The notes under the pieces are model-generated. The model was not told the origin of the DNA. It saw only the letters and a program-made list of their open reading frames with translations, and did not search any database. Positions 5,765 to 7,668 of a stretch of DNA of 7,668 nucleotides are shown here, one piece after another. Position numbers and translations under genes: made by a program. Within the stretch, counting starts at the first letter, position 1; every line of letters starts with the position of its first letter. Origin of the DNA: Rhodospirillales bacterium (lineage in GTDB: Bacteria; Pseudomonadota; Alphaproteobacteria; CACIAM-22H2); the NCBI GenBank assembly GCA_016195145.1, contig JACQAF010000204.1, forward strand, positions 1 to 7,668. The letters are read 5' to 3'.

Positions 5765-6979
5765 TTGCCGCAAGCCATATCGCGTATCGACGCGAGTCCC
5801 GTTTTCGTTCTGGCGGCCAGCATGGCGCCGCCGCTTGCCGTCGTGGCACCGCTCGGACTCGCCCCGTTATTCGCCATTGCCGCTGTCGCGGCACTTGCGA
5901 TGTTCGCGATCGCAGGCCATTGGCCGGCAATGTCGCGCGGATTCGTATGGGTGATTGCAGCTTTCATCGCTTGGAGCGGAGTAACGGCGATTTGGGCTAT
6001 CGATCCGATGCTAGCGCTGCGCGGGTGGCTTCCGATCACCGCCACCGCGGCCGGCGGCGTGATTTTGCTCGGTGCAGCCGCCGCCCTTAACCCGCAACAA
6101 CGCAACAGGATCGGCGTCGTGCTTCTCTATGGCTTCCTGGCCGCACTTTGCCTTCTCTTCCTCGAAGCGGCCAGTGCGCTTGCCGCCGAGCGGTCGATTG
6201 CCGAGCGCATCCTCGGCCGGGAAATCCCATGGGCCTATTTTAACCGTGCGACCACGGCAATGGCGCTGCTTGCCTGGCCGGCGGCAATCGTTCTCGCCCG
6301 GCGGCGCGGTATTTACTGGGCTGCCGGCCTGCTCCTCGCGAGTTTCCTGATCTTTACCCGCTTCGGCAGCCGAGCGGCCCTGCTTGGCATGCTGGTCGGC
6401 GGCGTTGTGTTCGCCCTCGCCTTCTGGCGGCCGCGTGCCGCCACATTGGCACCGGCAGTACTCGTTGCGCTCGTCGTTACGGCGCCATTGCTCCCCCGAC
6501 TCCCGGTCCTCGAGAATTTGAGCGAGCGCCGGGACATCAACGTATCGATCTATCAGCGCGCGGCGATTTGGCAGTTCGCCGCCGCTAAGATCGCCGAGCG
6601 CCCGGTTCTCGGCTGGGGCCTCAATGCCTCGCGGATCATTCCCGGCGGTCGGGAGAAAATCGGCGAGATGGCAGAGCTTATGCCGCTTCATCCGCATAAT
6701 GCGCCGCTGCAATGGTGGCTGGAGCTGGGCGGGGTCGGCGCCCTTCTAGGCGCTGCATTGCTTGCCTTTGCCATCCGCGCCATTGCCGCAATGGATCCGT
6801 CGCCGCTCGGGCCTGCGGCCGGGGCCGGCCTGTTTACGGCCAGCTTCGTTATCTCCTCGATCAGCTATGGCATCTGGCAGGGCTGGTGGATGGCTGCGCT
6901 GTGGCTTGCCGCGGTTTTCATGGCGATTGTCGCGGAGTCTCGCAGGCCCGCCGAAGAGCCGAAATCATCGGTCCCGTAA
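5765..6979 (+). CDS. Second O-antigen ligase/polymerase-like membrane protein (Wzy_C family)
   Basis: This 404-residue polytopic inner-membrane protein probably acts on lipid-linked glycans at the periplasmic face, as a WaaL-type ligase or a polymerase. It shows the same two hallmarks as the first Wzy_C protein. TRFGSRAALLG, with Arg203, ends a membrane segment, and HNAPLQWWLELGGVGALLG, starting at His311, fits H-[NS]-x9-G-x-x-G. The stretch between (about 240-308) is a shorter loop containing IWQFAAAKIAERPVLGWGLN, a segment often seen in O-antigen ligases. About ten to twelve hydrophobic helices surround it, and a charged C-terminal tail ends the protein. It starts 3 bp after the aminotransferase stop. 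If ATG 5822 is used instead of TTG 5765, it loses 19 residues. Given a Wzx-adjacent paralogue upstream, I favour the ligase role here, with low certainty. Confidence 0.82.
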   Translation: MPQAISRIDASPVFVLAASMAPPLAVVAPLGLAPLFAIAAVAALAMFAIAGHWPAMSRGFVWVIAAFIAWSGVTAIWAIDPMLALRGWLPITATAAGGVILLGAAAALNPQQRNRIGVVLLYGFLAALCLLFLEAASALAAERSIAERILGREIPWAYFNRATTAMALLAWPAAIVLARRRGIYWAAGLLLASFLIFTRFGSRAALLGMLVGGVVFALAFWRPRAATLAPAVLVALVVTAPLLPRLPVLENLSERRDINVSIYQRAAIWQFAAAKIAERPVLGWGLNASRIIPGGREKIGEMAELMPLHPHNAPLQWWLELGGVGALLGAALLAFAIRAIAAMDPSPLGPAAGAGLFTASFVISSISYGIWQGWWMAALWLAAVFMAIVAESRRPAEEPKSSVP

Positions 6980-7021
6980 TCGCTTGTTTGTGCTAAACAG
7001 GGGCGATTCTCTCCGTTCCGG

Positions 7022-7668
7022 ATGCCGATGCCTCCTTTTTTGCGCCGTCTGAGCCGCCCGACCGTCGCCTATGTCCACGACCTGACCATGGTCGCGGTAT
7101 CGTTCGTCCTGTCGCTTTACCTGCGTGTCGGGCAGGGCTTTTTCGACTATCCCGGCGATTTCGTGCTCCTTGGCATGGGCACCTTCACCACCGTGGCCGC
7201 AATCGTCTTCTGGCAGGCGAACCTCTATCGCGGCATCTGGCGCTACGCCTCGCTCAACGATCTGGTGGCGATCGCCCGCGCGGTGACGTTGATTATTCTG
7301 ATCTTCGTCCCGGCAATGTTCTTTATCACCCGGCTTGCCGACCTGCCGCGGTCCTTCCTGGTCATCAACTGGTTCGTGTTGATGATCCTCCTGGCCGCGC
7401 CACGCATCCTCTACCGGCTGCTCAAGGACGGCAGCTTCGATTTTTCTTACGATCCCGAGGAGCCGCGCCGGATCAAGGTCCTGCTGGTCGGCGCCGGCGA
7501 CCCGGCCGAAATGTTTATCCAGACGACCGAGCGCAAGCGCGACGCCGAATACCGGGTCGTCGGGATCATCGACGACAGCCGGGGCCGGATCGGTCGCCAT
7601 ATTCGCGGGGTTGAGATTCTTGGCGATCTCGACAGCCTGCCCGCAGTCGTCGGCCGTCTTGCCGAGGC
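7022..7668 (+). CDS. Membrane-anchored nucleotide-sugar epimerase/dehydratase, WbpM/CapD/PglF family (partial, runs off the window)
   Basis: The reading frame is open from ATG 7022 to the window edge, giving 215 codons of what is normally a 600-650-residue protein. Family members use NAD(P) to convert UDP-GlcNAc to a 4-keto-6-deoxy sugar, or epimerise related sugars. Four membrane helices are visible at about residues 18-37, 47-66, 82-103 and 109-126. WQANLYRGIWRYASLNDL, typical of the family, lies between the second and third. A first Rossmann-like domain follows, with VLLVGAGDPAEMF (Gly157 to Phe165) and YRVVGIIDDSRGRIGRHIRG. The catalytic dehydratase domain lies beyond the window, so the exact reaction cannot be judged. 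The start is ATG 7022 or ATG 7028; neither has a strong ribosome binding site. The frame is closed by the TAA at 6977-6979, so an earlier ATG start is excluded. A keto-sugar product would suit the 4-aminotransferase upstream. Confidence 0.88.
   Translation, partial: MPMPPFLRRLSRPTVAYVHDLTMVAVSFVLSLYLRVGQGFFDYPGDFVLLGMGTFTTVAAIVFWQANLYRGIWRYASLNDLVAIARAVTLIILIFVPAMFFITRLADLPRSFLVINWFVLMILLAAPRILYRLLKDGSFDFSYDPEEPRRIKVLLVGAGDPAEMFIQTTERKRDAEYRVVGIIDDSRGRIGRHIRGVEILGDLDSLPAVVGRLAE

Noticed and set aside
6983..7001. Inverted repeat CTTGTTT/AAACAGG in the 42-bp gap before the dehydratase gene, considered as a terminator
   Set aside because: The 7-bp stem is AT-rich and includes a G-U pair, and no T-run follows. 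It may be chance, or part of a promoter that I cannot define.
6965..7600. A 211-codon open frame on the - strand over the start of the dehydratase gene
   Set aside because: The translation is rich in Asp, Gln, Glu and Arg with no domain, and is the mirror of the hydrophobic membrane helices encoded on the + strand.

Overview
The window is a surface-polysaccharide (O-antigen or capsule type) biosynthesis locus, with every recognised gene on the + strand. The high GC content, the very GC-rich aminotransferase genes, the frequent GTG/TTG starts and the sequence style of the proteins suggest an alphaproteobacterium. A Rhodospirillales-like host is a guess, because no phylogenetic marker gene is present.

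The left part (1-2767) is a tightly packed, translationally coupled run. The last 31 codons of an unidentified gene overlap by 4 bp (GTGA) with a Wzx-like polysaccharide flippase. That gene overlaps by 4 bp (ATGA) with a Wzy_C-type polymerase/ligase. The Wzy_C gene has stretches near 50% GC, well below the aminotransferase genes. A 238-bp gap follows (2768-3005), starting with an AT-rich island and ending with two small inverted repeats.

The right part (3006-7668) begins with a fusion protein: an N-terminal CBS-domain pair joined to a complete sugar aminotransferase resembling GDP-perosamine synthase. A 101-bp gap contains a 13-bp stem-loop followed by a T-rich run, resembling an intrinsic terminator or attenuator. 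Next come a second, WbpE/WlbC-like sugar aminotransferase and, 3 bp later, a second Wzy_C-type membrane protein. The window ends inside a membrane-anchored nucleotide-sugar epimerase/dehydratase of the WbpM/CapD/PglF family, of which 215 codons are visible.

Taken together, the dehydratase and two aminotransferases would make one or more amino-sugar nucleotides. Glycosyltransferases outside the window would build a lipid-linked repeat unit, the flippase would move it across the inner membrane, and the two Wzy_C proteins would polymerise the repeat and ligate the chain. The most unusual item is the CBS-aminotransferase fusion, which suggests nucleotide-responsive control of amino-sugar synthesis. 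I see no CRISPR array, tRNA, rRNA, insertion sequence or phage gene.
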